The notes: a model not told the origin generated them from the letters alone. Positions 26,384 through 36,865 are shown, numbered from the stretch's first letter. The stretch: 64,000 nt of DNA from Dyella acidiphila (GCF_014863405.1 NZ_JACZZA010000007.1:62001-126000); one strand, 5' to 3'. Translations and numbers: made by a program.

Positions 26384-28756
26384 TTGAACGACCTGGTGCT
26401 TTGGCTCGACCAACTGCGCATGACCGACCTTGGCAAAGTGGGCGGCAAGAATGCGTCGCTCGGCGAGATGATTGGCAACCTGGCCCAGCTCGGCGTCTCC
26501 GTGCCGGGCGGCTTTGCCACCACCGCCGACGCGTTCCAGCAATACCTGGAGAAGAGCGGCCTGTCCAAGCGCATCGCCGAACGGCTGGCCACGCTGGACG
26601 TCGACGATGTCGACGCGCTGGTCGCCGGCGGCAAGGAAATCCGCGGCTGGATCGTCGACACCGCCCTGCCCGCCGAGCTGGAAAACGCCATCCGCGCGGC
26701 CTACGTCAAGCTTTGCAAGGATGCCGGCAGCGACAATATCGCCGTGGCCGTACGCTCCTCCGCCACCGCCGAAGACCTGCCCGACGCCTCCTTCGCCGGC
26801 CAGCAGGAAACCTTCCTCAACGTGGTCGGCATCGACGATGTACTGCACAAGGTGAAGGAAGTCTTCGCCTCGCTCTACAACGACCGCGCCATCGCCTACC
26901 GCGTGCACCAGGGCTTCAAGCACGAAGACGTATTCCTCTCGGCCGGCGTGCAGCTGATGGTGCGCTCGGACGTGGGCGCTTCCGGCGTGCTGTTCACGCT
27001 GGACACCGAATCGGGCTTCCGCGATGTGGTGTTCGTCACCGGCAGCTACGGCCTGGGTGAAATGGTGGTGCAAGGCGCGGTCAATCCCGACGAGTTCTAC
27101 GTGTTCAAGCCCACCCTGCAGGAAGGCAAGCCGGCGGTGCTGCGCCGCAGCCTCGGCGCCAAGCAGCAGCGCATGGTGTATTCGAACCAGCCGGGCGAGC
27201 GCGTGCGCATCGAGGAAACGCCAGCCGCCGAGCGCAACCGCTTCTGCATCAACGATGCCGACGTGCAGGAACTGGCCAAGCAGTCGCTGGTAATCGAAAA
27301 GCATTACGGGCGCCCGATGGATATCGAATGGGCGAAGGACGGCAACACCGGCAAGCTGTACATCGTGCAGGCGCGCCCGGAAACGGTGAAATCCCGCGCC
27401 CACGCCACTCAGCTGGAACGCTTCCACCTCAGCGAGAAGGGCAAGGTGCTGGCAGAGGGCCGCGCCATCGGCCAGAAGATCGGCAGCGGCAAGGCACGGG
27501 TGATTCGTTCGCTCAGCGACATGAACAAGGTGCAGGCGGGTGACGTGCTGATCGCCGACATGACCGATCCCGACTGGGAGCCGGTGATGAAGCGCGCATC
27601 GGCCATCGTCACCAACCGCGGCGGACGCACCTGCCACGCAGCGATCATCGCGCGCGAACTGGGCGTACCGGCGGTAGTGGGCACCGGCAATGCGCTGGAA
27701 AGCATCCCGGACGGCCACGAAGTGACCGTGTCCTGCGCCGAAGGCGATACCGGCATGATCTACGAGGGGCAGCTGAAGTTCGAGCGCGTCACTGCGGATC
27801 TGGGCGCCATGCCCGAAGCGCCGCTCAAGATCATGATGAACGTGGCCAACCCCGAGCGGGCCTTCGATTTCGGCATGCTGCCGAACGCCGGCATCGGCCT
27901 GGCACGCCTGGAAATGATCATCGCCAGCCACATCGGCGTGCACCCGAAGGCGCTGCTGGAATATGGCAAGCAGGATGCCGACACCAAGGCCAAGATCGAT
28001 GCGCGCATCGCCGGCTATGCCGATCCGGTGAGCTTCTATGTCGATCGCCTGGCCGAAGGCATCGCCACCATTGCCGCCTCGGTGTACCCGAAGCCGGTGA
28101 TCGTGCGCCTGTCCGACTTCAAGTCCAACGAATACGCGAACCTGCTCGGCGGTTCGCGCTACGAGCCGCATGAAGAAAATCCGATGATCGGCTATCGCGG
28201 CGCCAGCCGTTATGTCGATGCCGGCTTTGCGGAGTCGTTCGGCCTGGAGTGCAAAGCGGTCAAACACGTGCGCGAAGTGATGGGCCTCACCAATGTGTGG
28301 GTGATGATTCCGTTCGTGCGCACTCTGGACGAAGGCCGCAAGGTGGTCGAGGTGCTGGCCAAGAACGGCCTGAAGCAGGGCCAGCATGATCTGAAGGTGA
28401 TCATGATGTGCGAGCTGCCGTCGAACGCCCTGTTGGCCGACGAATTCCTCGACATCTTCGACGGCTTCTCGATCGGCTCGAACGATCTCACCCAGCTCAC
28501 CCTGGGCCTGGACCGCGATTCCAGCGTGGTGGCGCACCTGTTCGACGAGCGCGACCCGGCCGTGAAAAAGCTGCTGTCGCTGGCGATCCAGACTGCGCGC
28601 AAGCGCGGCAAGTACGTGGGCATTTGCGGTCAAGGGCCGTCCGATCATCCGGACCTGGCCGAATGGCTGATGGACCAGGGCATCGAATCGGTATCGCTCA
28701 ATCCCGATACCGTGGTCGACACCTGGCTGCGACTGGCCAAGAAAAAAGCCGGCTAA
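26384..28756 (+). CDS. ppsA: Phosphoenolpyruvate synthase
   Basis: 790-aa enzyme converting pyruvate and ATP to PEP, AMP and phosphate for gluconeogenesis. N-terminal ATP-grasp domain ([31 protein letters not shown]), swivelling phospho-His domain with [15 protein letters not shown], and C-terminal TIM-barrel PEP-binding domain with the Cys of [12 protein letters not shown]. The start is TTG at 26384, preceded by a strong GAGGAG at good spacing; the next ATG would remove part of the ATP-grasp domain. PpsR, its regulator, is encoded divergently. A strong terminator follows at 28774. Confidence 0.97.
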   Translation: MNDLVLWLDQLRMTDLGKVGGKNASLGEMIGNLAQLGVSVPGGFATTADAFQQYLEKSGLSKRIAERLATLDVDDVDALVAGGKEIRGWIVDTALPAELENAIRAAYVKLCKDAGSDNIAVAVRSSATAEDLPDASFAGQQETFLNVVGIDDVLHKVKEVFASLYNDRAIAYRVHQGFKHEDVFLSAGVQLMVRSDVGASGVLFTLDTESGFRDVVFVTGSYGLGEMVVQGAVNPDEFYVFKPTLQEGKPAVLRRSLGAKQQRMVYSNQPGERVRIEETPAAERNRFCINDADVQELAKQSLVIEKHYGRPMDIEWAKDGNTGKLYIVQARPETVKSRAHATQLERFHLSEKGKVLAEGRAIGQKIGSGKARVIRSLSDMNKVQAGDVLIADMTDPDWEPVMKRASAIVTNRGGRTCHAAIIARELGVPAVVGTGNALESIPDGHEVTVSCAEGDTGMIYEGQLKFERVTADLGAMPEAPLKIMMNVANPERAFDFGMLPNAGIGLARLEMIIASHIGVHPKALLEYGKQDADTKAKIDARIAGYADPVSFYVDRLAEGIATIAASVYPKPVIVRLSDFKSNEYANLLGGSRYEPHEENPMIGYRGASRYVDAGFAESFGLECKAVKHVREVMGLTNVWVMIPFVRTLDEGRKVVEVLAKNGLKQGQHDLKVIMMCELPSNALLADEFLDIFDGFSIGSNDLTQLTLGLDRDSSVVAHLFDERDPAVKKLLSLAIQTARKRGKYVGICGQGPSDHPDLAEWLMDQGIESVSLNPDTVVDTWLRLAKKKAG

Positions 28757-28773
28757 GACACGGGGTGTGAAAT

Positions 28774-28808
28774 GCGGGGCGGTGGCAACACCGCCCCGCT
28801 GTTTTTTT
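28774..28808 (+). terminator. Terminator after ppsA
   Basis: Perfect 11-bp GC-rich stem (28774-28784 with 28789-28799), loop GCAA, followed by T7 (28802-28808). Confidence 0.9.
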
Positions 28809-28866
28809 GAAACTCAGTCCTGCCGGCGCGGTCTCTACCCCATCCACCACCGTCAAGGGGAAGATC

Positions 28867-29574
28867 ATGCGCGCGCTGCTGCAATGCCTCGATCGCAACA
28901 AGGGCTTCATCGCCTTCATGCTCTGTCTGGTGATGTTCCGCAGCGCCCTGGCAGACTGGAGCGTAGTCCCCACCGGCTCCATGCAGCCCACCATCCAGAT
29001 CGGCGATCGCATCCTGGTGGACAAGGCGGCCTATGACATCCGCCTGCCGCTCACGCATATCTCGCTTGTGCACCTGGCCGATCCGCAACGCGGCGATATC
29101 GTGGTACTCGACTCGCATGCCGCCGACGAACGCCTGGTGAAGCGCGTCATCGGCGTCCCCGGCGACGTGATCGCCCTGCGCGACAATGCGCTCTACGTCA
29201 ACGGCGTAGCGGCCACCTACTCGCCCACCCGCGTGACGGGCATCCACGACGACCAGTTGGACCCGGCCCGCTATGAGGTGGAAAGCCTGGGCAATGTGCG
29301 CCATCTGGTCAGGCTGTCGCTCTACCGTCCTGGCGAGATGCGCAATTTCGGCCCGGTCATCGTGCCCGCCGGCCAATACCTCCTGATGGGCGACAATCGC
29401 GACAACAGCATGGATTCGCGCTATCTGGGCTTCTTTCCACGGCGGGAAATCGTGGGTCGCTCCCGCTACGTGGCGCTGTCGCTGGACCCCAGCAACGACT
29501 ACCTGCCGCGCAAGCAGCGCTTCGGCGCCCCGCTCGACGGACCGCCCGCCCCGCCCCACCCGCAAGCCCGATAA
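28867..29574 (+). CDS. Signal peptidase I, second copy (short form)
   Basis: 235-aa S26 peptidase with a single predicted N-terminal membrane anchor (about residues 13-29), in contrast to the two-anchor LepB at 7925. Catalytic Ser38 (PTGSMQPT) and Lys92 (VKRVIGVPGD) are present, with the conserved box MGDNRDNSMDSRYLG. It starts at ATG 28867 after an AAGGGGAAG Shine-Dalgarno. It stands alone after the ppsA terminator and before tRNA-Ser. Enzymes like this may process a subset of exported proteins, but the substrate cannot be read from context. Confidence 0.92.
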   Translation: MRALLQCLDRNKGFIAFMLCLVMFRSALADWSVVPTGSMQPTIQIGDRILVDKAAYDIRLPLTHISLVHLADPQRGDIVVLDSHAADERLVKRVIGVPGDVIALRDNALYVNGVAATYSPTRVTGIHDDQLDPARYEVESLGNVRHLVRLSLYRPGEMRNFGPVIVPAGQYLLMGDNRDNSMDSRYLGFFPRREIVGRSRYVALSLDPSNDYLPRKQRFGAPLDGPPAPPHPQAR

Positions 29575-29590
29575 ATCCAGCGCCGGACAG

Positions 29591-29619
29591 TTGTCAGGGT
29601 CCGGGCAAGCACGTATCAT
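29591..29619 (+). promoter_or_regulatory. Predicted promoter of tRNA-Ser
   Basis: TTGTCA (29591-29596), 17-nt spacer, TATCAT (29614-29619), about 32 nt before the tRNA. Confidence 0.65.
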
Positions 29620-29651
29620 GTCCGGCTCGCGCAGGCTACGCGCACCTTTTC

Positions 29652-30048
<397 letters not shown>

Positions 30049-30750
30049 ATGATCGAATTCGGACACGGCACCCATGTCGGATTGCGCCGCACGCGCAATG
30101 AAGACACTTATTGCGCCGATGCGGCACTGGGCCTGTTCCTGGTCGCCGACGGCATGGGTGGGCATCAGCACGGCGAGGTGGCCTCTGCGCTGGCCCGTGA
30201 CAGCGTGATCGAAGGGGTGCGCCGTGGCCTGCCGCTGGCCGAAGCGATCCACAAGGCCGCCGCGCGAGTGCTCGAGCACGCACAGCGCTACGACGATGCA
30301 CTGCCGATGGGCACCACGGTCGCCGCGGTACGCCTTTCCGAACAGGGTTATGAAATAGCCTGGGTCGGCGACAGCCGCATTTACCAGTGGAAGAACGGGC
30401 TGCAACAAGTCAGCCACGATCATTCGCTGGTACAGGCGCTGGTCGAGGCAGGCGTAATCAACGAATCACAGGGTCGCCGACATCCTCAACGCAACGTGCT
30501 GACCCAGGCCCTGGGCATTACCGCGCTGGATCAATTGCACGTCAGCATGGCCAAGGGGCCGCTCACGCCAGGCATGGGTTTTCTGGTGTGCAGCGATGGG
30601 CTTACGGAAGAAGTAAGCGACAACGCCATTGCCAACATCGTCGGCCGGCAGGAACTGGCCGCGCAGGAGTGCGTCGATCACTTGCTGCTGGCGGCGCTGG
30701 ACGCCGGCGGCAGCGACAACATTACGGCGATTCTCGCGCGTAATCGCTGA
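30049..30750 (+). CDS. PP2C-family Ser/Thr protein phosphatase
   Basis: 233-aa metal-dependent protein phosphatase of the PPM/PP2C class. Metal- and phosphate-binding motifs are complete: RTRNEDTY, VADGMGGH, GTTVAAV, WVGDSRIY, CSDGLTEEV and GGSDNITAI. No membrane anchor or extra sensor domain. ATG 30049 is chosen since the frame upstream is non-conserved. No partner Hanks-type kinase or FHA protein is adjacent, which is unusual because such phosphatases are often clustered with them (for example in type VI secretion loci). Its stop is 2 nt from the convergent dnaQ stop. Confidence 0.92.
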   Translation: MIEFGHGTHVGLRRTRNEDTYCADAALGLFLVADGMGGHQHGEVASALARDSVIEGVRRGLPLAEAIHKAAARVLEHAQRYDDALPMGTTVAAVRLSEQGYEIAWVGDSRIYQWKNGLQQVSHDHSLVQALVEAGVINESQGRRHPQRNVLTQALGITALDQLHVSMAKGPLTPGMGFLVCSDGLTEEVSDNAIANIVGRQELAAQECVDHLLLAALDAGGSDNITAILARNR

Positions 30751-30752
30751 GC

Positions 30753-31469
30753 TTACGCTTCCGTTTCCAGCCGGCGCCAAATCGATTGGCCGCCCGCGCT
30801 CTTGTCCAGCGCATCCAGCCGCTTGCCGTGCGCATCGAGTTCATCCTGGGCGGCACGAAACACGCGCGGGCGACGCGACAAGACCAGGGGCGTCACCACC
30901 GCACGCTCCCCTCCTTCGCTGGCACCTTCAAAACCCAGATCGAGCACGACCTGGCCGGACGTCATCGCCAGATAGACATCTGCCAGCAACTGCGCGTCGA
31001 TCAGGCCGCCGTGCAGATCGCGTGCGGAGTTGTCCACGCCCAGGCGTTTGCACAAGGCGTCGAGGCTGTTGCGCTGGCCTGGATAGCGCTCGCGCGCCAT
31101 CAGCAGCGTATCCAGCACCGGACAGTAATCGCGGATGCGCCCGTAATCGGCACCTGCGCGCGCCAGTTCGGCATCGAGAAAGCCGACGTCGAAGGTGGCG
31201 TTGTGGATGATCAGTTCGGAGCCTTTGATAAAGGCCAGAAACTCTTCAACCACATCTTCGAAATGCGGCTTGTCGAGCAGGAATTCATCGGCAATGCCAG
31301 TGACTTCGCGCGCACCTTCGTCGATGGCGCGATCCGGATTGAGATAGGTCTGGTAATGGCGGCCGGTGGGGCGGCGCTCGATCAGTTCAACACAGGCGAT
31401 TTCGATCAAACGATGACCCTGGCGCACTTCAAGGCCAGTGGTTTCCGTATCGAGAACAATCTGCCTCAT
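30753..31469 (-). CDS. dnaQ: DNA polymerase III epsilon subunit (proofreading exonuclease)
   Basis: 238-aa DEDDh 3'-5' exonuclease that proofreads for the replicative polymerase. Exo [11 protein letters not shown], Exo [13 protein letters not shown] and Exo [17 protein letters not shown] are present; the C-terminal tail (about 190-238) would contact the alpha subunit. ATG 31469 overlaps the rnhA stop by 4 nt (ATGA). The order yafS-rnhA-dnaQ next to gloB-mltD is the gammaproteobacterial standard. Confidence 0.96.
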   Translation of the reverse strand: MRQIVLDTETTGLEVRQGHRLIEIACVELIERRPTGRHYQTYLNPDRAIDEGAREVTGIADEFLLDKPHFEDVVEEFLAFIKGSELIIHNATFDVGFLDAELARAGADYGRIRDYCPVLDTLLMARERYPGQRNSLDALCKRLGVDNSARDLHGGLIDAQLLADVYLAMTSGQVVLDLGFEGASEGGERAVVTPLVLSRRPRVFRAAQDELDAHGKRLDALDKSAGGQSIWRRLETEA

Positions 31470-31909
31470 GCTTTTTCCTTGAATTGCTCGGCCTGCTCGC
31501 GCGCGGCCTGATCAACGCGCTCGTTTTCCACATGGCCGTTATGACCGCGAACCCATTGCCAGCGCACCTTGTGCGGCGCGACGGCAGCGGCAAGGCGTTG
31601 CCACAGGTCCTGATTTTTTACTGGCTTCTTGTCGGCCGTGCGCCAGCCGTTGATGATCCAGCGCGGCACCCATTCTTCGATACCCTGCATGACGTAACGC
31701 GAATCCGTCGTTACGGTGATGCTGCATGGACGCTTGAGCGCTTCAAGCGCGCTGATGGCGGCCAGCAATTCCATCCGGTTATTGGTGGTCTGAGCTTCGC
31801 CACCGCTCAACATCCGTTCCGTTCCCTGGGCCCTCAGCAACGCAGCCCATCCGCCCGGGCCAGGATTGCCGAGGCACGCGCCATCGGTAAACGCTTCTAC
31901 ATCTGCCAC
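31466..31909 (-). CDS. rnhA: Ribonuclease HI
   Basis: 147-aa enzyme that cuts the RNA strand of RNA-DNA hybrids. Catalytic acidic residues are visible in [11 protein letters not shown], the RMELLAAI helix, TTDSRYV and RVDQAA. The start codon is GTG at 31909, with GGAG about 9 nt upstream. Translationally coupled to dnaQ by an ATGA overlap. Confidence 0.96.
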   Translation of the reverse strand: MADVEAFTDGACLGNPGPGGWAALLRAQGTERMLSGGEAQTTNNRMELLAAISALEALKRPCSITVTTDSRYVMQGIEEWVPRWIINGWRTADKKPVKNQDLWQRLAAAVAPHKVRWQWVRGHNGHVENERVDQAAREQAEQFKEKA

Positions 31910-31942
31910 TCGCTCTGCTCCGCTTTTTACTTGTTGGATAAA

Positions 31943-32620
31943 TCAGCTGACTGAACTGCGCCGCGCGCCGGGTGCGAGGCCTGCGCCCACCGGTGTGGTG
32001 ACCGGCTTGGGGCGCAAGCGCGTAGGCACGTTCATCGGCCCTTGCTTGCGCGCCACCAACACATAACCGCCACCCAGCAGGGCCGCGTGTTCGCCGTGCC
32101 CGTTGGGTGCCAGCGGCAACGCCCGCCCTACCCGCTGCACGCGTTCAATCTGCAGATCGGCACGCCGCAGCCGGGCCGCCAGCTGAAATGGCGTGGCGGC
32201 ACGGGCGGCACTGCCGCGCGTCTGCCACAGCCACCATGGGGTCCAGCCGCTGAGGGGATTGATGCCGGTAAGCACCAGCATGCCGCCCGGCGCCAGCACC
32301 CGGATGACCTCGTCCAGCGACAAGCTACCTGGCTCGAAGGCATGACGCAGCAAGATCAGATCGAAGGCCCGGTCCACAAACGGCAGCGGTTCGCTGGCGC
32401 TGGCTTGTACATCGCCCTGCAGGCGCCCCTGCACCAGCCGTAGCGTGACCCACTGGCCCAGATAAGGCGGATTGGGCGGCACGTCCTGGGCCGCTGCCGA
32501 GAGCAGCAGCGCACGGGTGCCCGCACAACGGCGCACATCAGGCAGGTAGGCCACCGTTTCATCCGCGAGAAGGCCCCGCATGGGCGCGCTTGCATAGATG
32601 TCGGGGGCGCGCTGTGGCAT
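31943..32620 (-). CDS. YafS-like SAM-dependent methyltransferase
   Basis: 225-aa protein at the position of yafS (between gloB and rnhA). The methyltransferase-11 core is recognisable (PFVDRAFDLILLRHAFE, VIRVLAPGGMLVLTGINPLSGW), but the usual SAM-binding GxGxG loop is replaced by a weak sequence (AGTRALLLS), as in the YafS group. The last 40 residues are basic and Pro-rich (RLRPKPVTTPVG) and may contact nucleic acid or membrane. Substrate unknown. ATG 32620 is preferred to GTG 32677. Confidence 0.8.
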   Translation of the reverse strand: MPQRAPDIYASAPMRGLLADETVAYLPDVRRCAGTRALLLSAAAQDVPPNPPYLGQWVTLRLVQGRLQGDVQASASEPLPFVDRAFDLILLRHAFEPGSLSLDEVIRVLAPGGMLVLTGINPLSGWTPWWLWQTRGSAARAATPFQLAARLRRADLQIERVQRVGRALPLAPNGHGEHAALLGGGYVLVARKQGPMNVPTRLRPKPVTTPVGAGLAPGARRSSVS

Positions 32621-32824
32621 GTACCGATGGCCTGTCGCGTGAGCGGATTGATTGGGGAGTTTAATAGCTGGCTTCACAAAGACGAACCAGCCCTCAACAT
32701 GGTTCGAACAATATTTCGATTAACGGATATCTAACGAACCTGCGTTCCCGGGGTTTTATAGTCCGGGGTCGCGCGCAAGCAGGATGCCTGCGCCAGTCGA
32801 TACGAAACCAGAGCGGAGCACGCC

Positions 32825-33589
32825 TTGCACGTCGTACCGTTACCGGCGCTTGCCGACAATTACATCTGGCTACTGCATGACGATAGTGGTCAAGCCCTCG
32901 TGGTCGATCCGGGCGAAGCCGCACCGGTGGAGGCTGCGCTCGCTGCGCGCAAGCTGAATCTGCGCGCCATCCTGCTTACGCATCATCATGCCGACCATAT
33001 CGGCGGCGCCGGCCAGTTGCGTGAACGCTACGACGTTCCGGTCTATGCGCCGGACGACGATCGCATCGGCGTTGCCACGCATCGCGTCAATGATGGCCAG
33101 TCGCTGCAGCTGCAACAGCCCGCGGCGCGCTTCGACATCATGGCTGTGCCAGGCCATACGCTCAGCCATATCGTGTATGTGGGCGAAGGCGTGCTCCTGT
33201 GCGGCGACACGCTGTTCAGCCTCGGCTGCGGCCGCCTGTTTGAAGGCACCCCTACGCAGATGCTGGCGTCGCTGGAGCGACTGGCCGCCCTGCCCGGCGA
33301 TACGCTGGTGTGCTGCGGACATGAATACACCGCGGCAAACGGCCGCTTCGCGCAAACCATCGAGCCTGCCAACGCGGCGCTTCAACAGCGCCTGGATCAG
33401 GTAACCAAACTGCGTGCCGAACAACGCCCCAGCGTGCCGGCAACTTTGTCGAGCGAGTTGGCATGCAATCCGTTTCTGCGCGTGAACAGCGCCGAGGTGA
33501 TCGATTGGTGTCGTCGGCATGGTGCCGCCAATGACGCCGTCGCCCGCTTTGCGGCACTGCGTTCGGCCAAGGATGAGTTTCGCGCATGA
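32825..33589 (+). CDS. gloB: Hydroxyacylglutathione hydrolase (glyoxalase II)
   Basis: 254-aa metallo-beta-lactamase-fold enzyme that hydrolyses S-D-lactoylglutathione in methylglyoxal detoxification. The metal ligands are in THHHADHIGG (52-61), the bridging Asp in CGDTLFSLGCGR, and the glutathione-binding C-terminal domain ends with ACNPFLR. The start is TTG 32825 (family N-terminus HVVPLPALADNYIW), preceded by GGAG. Its stop overlaps the mltD start (ATGA). Confidence 0.95.
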   Translation: MHVVPLPALADNYIWLLHDDSGQALVVDPGEAAPVEAALAARKLNLRAILLTHHHADHIGGAGQLRERYDVPVYAPDDDRIGVATHRVNDGQSLQLQQPAARFDIMAVPGHTLSHIVYVGEGVLLCGDTLFSLGCGRLFEGTPTQMLASLERLAALPGDTLVCCGHEYTAANGRFAQTIEPANAALQQRLDQVTKLRAEQRPSVPATLSSELACNPFLRVNSAEVIDWCRRHGAANDAVARFAALRSAKDEFRA

Positions 33590-34839
33590 AGCATACGCCG
33601 CGACTTCTGCCCGTTGCGCTCGCTTCGCTGCTTGCAGCCTGCGCGACGCCACCGACCACCGGCCCCACGCACGCACCCGCCACGGTCACTCCGGCGCCCA
33701 CCCCGGCACCCGCCGCCAATCCGGCACCTGCGCCTACGCCGCAGGCGCAGGAAACAGCACCCCAAACACCAGCGGATACCGCTGCCGTTTGGGACAAACT
33801 GCGCAATAGCTTCGCCATGTCCGATTGCGATGCGGACCCGCAAATCATGGTCTGGGCACATCGCTACACGCAGAATCCGCAACGCTTTGAAGCGCAGATG
33901 AGCAATGCGCTGCCGCAATTGGTCTATGTGCAGCAGGTGGCGGAAAAGTATGACGTGGCCGGCGAATTCGCCCTGCTGCCCTGGGTGGAAAGCCAATACC
34001 AGCCAGTACCCGGCCATCGCAATCTGCCGGCTGGCATCTGGCAGATTGTCTCCAGTACTGCGCACGTGATCGGACTGCATACCGACCGCGGCTATGACGG
34101 TCGCCTGGATACGGCCGCGTCGACCGACAGCGTCATGCGCATGCTGCACGACTACTACGGCAATCTGCACGATTGGCGACTGGTCGACTATGCATTCAAT
34201 CGCGGCGAATTCGGCATGCAGCGCATGCTGCAGCAGCACGGTGTTCCGCCGCAGGAACCGGCCATACCGAAAATGCCGGTCCCCCGCGTCACCCGTGAGC
34301 ATCTGACCAAGCTGTTGGCGATCTCCTGCGTGGTGCGCGAGCCCGGACGCTTCAACGTGGAACTGCCGACGCTTGCCGCCGATCAGCATCTCGAAGCGGT
34401 CGAGGTCAACCATGGCATGACGCTCTCTACCGCCGCCAATAACGCCGGCATGGATGCGAGCCTGCTCAAGCGGCTCAATCCGGCCCTGCAGACCAATGCG
34501 GTAGATGCCAACACGCCCGGTCACATGCTGTTGATGCCGCATCGCAATGCAGAACAGTTGCGCACGGCCATGCAGGTAGCCAGCGACCAGAACATGACCG
34601 CCAGCTTGTCGGACACCGGCGATACGACGCTCTTTGCCGACAAGTCGGGCGATACCGACAGCGACACCGCCGCACCTGCAAAGTCCCATCGCGGCCGCAC
34701 GCATACCGTGCGCGCCGGCGAAAGCCTGTGGCAAATCGCCAAGAACTATTCCACCAGCGTAAACAAGCTCGAGCGCCTGAATAATCTGCACGGCAAGGCG
34801 CTGAAGCCCGGCCAGGTGATCAAGCTCGACGGGCCCTGA
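33586..34839 (+). CDS. mltD: Membrane-bound lytic murein transglycosylase D
   Basis: 417-aa outer-membrane lipoprotein that cleaves peptidoglycan glycan strands. Lipobox LLAAC with Cys19, followed by a Pro/Ala/Thr-rich linker (about 22-65), the SLT domain with catalytic Glu in LPWVESQY and the motif GIWQIVSSTA, and two C-terminal LysM domains (about 270-315 and 365-412, the latter starting THTVRAGESLWQIA). Two LysM units fit the MltD family. Coupled to gloB by an ATGA overlap; a bidirectional terminator follows. Confidence 0.93.
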   Translation: MKHTPRLLPVALASLLAACATPPTTGPTHAPATVTPAPTPAPAANPAPAPTPQAQETAPQTPADTAAVWDKLRNSFAMSDCDADPQIMVWAHRYTQNPQRFEAQMSNALPQLVYVQQVAEKYDVAGEFALLPWVESQYQPVPGHRNLPAGIWQIVSSTAHVIGLHTDRGYDGRLDTAASTDSVMRMLHDYYGNLHDWRLVDYAFNRGEFGMQRMLQQHGVPPQEPAIPKMPVPRVTREHLTKLLAISCVVREPGRFNVELPTLAADQHLEAVEVNHGMTLSTAANNAGMDASLLKRLNPALQTNAVDANTPGHMLLMPHRNAEQLRTAMQVASDQNMTASLSDTGDTTLFADKSGDTDSDTAAPAKSHRGRTHTVRAGESLWQIAKNYSTSVNKLERLNNLHGKALKPGQVIKLDGP

Positions 34840-34874
34840 AAGATTTCCCGGCAGCACCTTAAACAAGGGCAATA

Positions 34875-34904
34875 AAAAAGGCGGCTTTAAAAGCCGCCTT
34901 TTTC
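34875..34904. terminator. Bidirectional terminator between mltD and ppiD
   Basis: 10-bp stem (34878-34887 with 34891-34900), 3-nt loop, A-rich on the left and T-rich on the right, so it can end transcripts from both convergent genes. Confidence 0.85.
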
Positions 34905-34924
34905 GTTAGGACATGCGCACCGGA

Positions 34925-36865
34925 TTACATGCGGTCCTTGGCGTACTGGATCTTGGTCTTCGCCTTCAGCATGTCGACGAAGCCTTCCGTCTCGACGCTG
35001 CCATACACCTGCATCATCTGGCGATACAGCTGCCGGCGATCGTCTTCCGTCAGCTTGGACAGATCACCGCCTTGCACCTTGTCGACCGCCAGCACAGCGT
35101 AAACGCCGTTATCCAGCGAGACGGCCGCATACTGCGATTTGCCATCCGCTGCCGGATGCGGCGTCACAAACGCCTGGTCGATAATCGGCTGCGGCACGCT
35201 CTGCGCGTTCTGCGGGGCCTGCTGCACACGCTGGATCTGGTTGGACGTCTGCAGATCGGCATGCTCGGCCTTGGCCACCGTGGCCATGTCCTCGCCCTTG
35301 TTCAAGCGCTCAACCAGCACATCCGCTTTCTGCTTGGCTGCATCGGCGATACGTGCATCGAGAATCTTCTGCACGATGGCGTCGTGCACTTCGGCGATCG
35401 ATTTCGGCGAAGCGGGAACGTGCTTGTCTGCGCGAATGACTACCGAATCGGTCTTGCTCAGATCCACCAGGCTGGAATTGTTGCCCGCATTGAGCACATC
35501 GTTGGAGAACGCTGCGGCAATCACCTTGGGATTGGTGGTGATGTCGTCGTTCTGGCCCTTGGGGCCACCGTTGCGGCCAAACAGCGGAGTTTCTTTGATC
35601 TGCAGCTGCAATGCCTGCGCCGCCGGCTCCAGCGAGCCAGGATTCTGCGAGGTCAGGTCGGTCATCTTGCCGGCCGCCTCGTTATAGGCGCGATCGTGAT
35701 CGGCTGCCGTGGCTTCCTTCAGCAGCTGATCGCGGACTTCGGCGAACGACTTGGTCTGGCCGCTGCGGACATCGCGCAGATAGATGATGTGGTAGCCCTC
35801 GTCGGACAGCACCGGCTTGGAAATCTCGCCCTTCTGCAGCGCAAACATGGCCGATTCGAAGGCCGGGTTGGTCACGCCCTTCTGCAGCCAGCCGAGGTCG
35901 CCGCCGGTAAGCCTGGAACCCACGTCATCGGAATCCTGCTGCGCCAGCTTGGCGAAATTCGCCGGCGTGGCTTCGGCCGCGATCTTCTGCGCCTTGTCCA
36001 GCGCCGCCTTCTGCTGGTCCGGCGTCGCGTTCTTCGGCACGTTGACCAGGATATGCGACACCTCGCGCTCTTCCGGCAAGCCGAAGCGGGAGAGTTCGCT
36101 CTGGTAACGCTTTTTCAGATCGTCATCACTCGGCACGGATTCCGGCTTCAGCTCGGTCCCATTCACTTCGATGTACTTCAACGACACCTGTTCCGGATTC
36201 ATGAAATCCGCCTGGTGCGCCTTGTAGTAATCCTGCACCTGCGAGTCGCTGACCTGGCTATCCGCCGGCGCCTCATGCGGCAGCACGAAATAGCGGATAT
36301 CCCTGCGTTGCAGCTTGATGTCCAGGTAACGATCGACATCGGTCTGGGTAACGATCGTGCTGCCGCTGATGGCGTCCGGCAACAGGCCGCCCTGCAGCGA
36401 GGTGCGCAGGCTCTCCTGATACATGTCCGGCGTCATGCCGGCAGATGCCAGCTGCGCACGGTACATGTCGGAATTGAACTGGCCATCGACCTGGAACGAG
36501 GGGTTGGAGGCAATGGCTTCGCGCAACGACTGGTCCGGCACGCGCATGCCGAGATCTTCGTTGGCCTGCAGCAGCAACTGCTGGTCGACCAGCTCGTCCA
36601 CGATCTGCTGCTTGAATTCGGGCTTGTCGAACACGCTCGGATCGAACTGGTCGCCGAGCTGCGCACGCTGCTGCTGGCGGATGCGGTTCATCGCATCCTG
36701 GTATTGCTGCTGGCCGACCTCCCGCTTGCCGACCTTGGCGACAAAGGTGTCGACCTGCGAGCTGAAATAGCCCTCGATGCCGAAGAAGGACATCGCTAAC
36801 ACCGCGATGCCCAGCACGACGATGGCTGGCCATCCTTGCATCTTGTCACGTAGTGACTGGAGCAT
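34925..36865 (-). CDS. ppiD: Periplasmic folding chaperone PpiD (parvulin-like)
   Basis: 646-aa protein anchored by one N-terminal transmembrane segment (about residues 12-30) near the Sec translocon, helping newly exported proteins fold. A SurA_N-like chaperone region (about 35-200) is followed by a parvulin domain (about 265-365: EVSHILVNV, GGDLGWLQKG, SDEGYHIIYL) and a long C-terminal region. In E. coli the parvulin domain of PpiD is not catalytically active; whether this one is cannot be judged. ATG 36865 gives MLQSLRDKMQGW, the family start. It sits in the canonical order lon-hupB-tRNA-ppiD. Confidence 0.93.
   Translation of the reverse strand: MLQSLRDKMQGWPAIVVLGIAVLAMSFFGIEGYFSSQVDTFVAKVGKREVGQQQYQDAMNRIRQQQRAQLGDQFDPSVFDKPEFKQQIVDELVDQQLLLQANEDLGMRVPDQSLREAIASNPSFQVDGQFNSDMYRAQLASAGMTPDMYQESLRTSLQGGLLPDAISGSTIVTQTDVDRYLDIKLQRRDIRYFVLPHEAPADSQVSDSQVQDYYKAHQADFMNPEQVSLKYIEVNGTELKPESVPSDDDLKKRYQSELSRFGLPEEREVSHILVNVPKNATPDQQKAALDKAQKIAAEATPANFAKLAQQDSDDVGSRLTGGDLGWLQKGVTNPAFESAMFALQKGEISKPVLSDEGYHIIYLRDVRSGQTKSFAEVRDQLLKEATAADHDRAYNEAAGKMTDLTSQNPGSLEPAAQALQLQIKETPLFGRNGGPKGQNDDITTNPKVIAAAFSNDVLNAGNNSSLVDLSKTDSVVIRADKHVPASPKSIAEVHDAIVQKILDARIADAAKQKADVLVERLNKGEDMATVAKAEHADLQTSNQIQRVQQAPQNAQSVPQPIIDQAFVTPHPAADGKSQYAAVSLDNGVYAVLAVDKVQGGDLSKLTEDDRRQLYRQMMQVYGSVETEGFVDMLKAKTKIQYAKDRM

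Noticed and set aside
32621-32824. Partial dyad TTCGATTA...TAACGAA upstream of gloB as an operator.
   Set aside because: The arms match only in part and no linked regulator gene is present; too weak to call.
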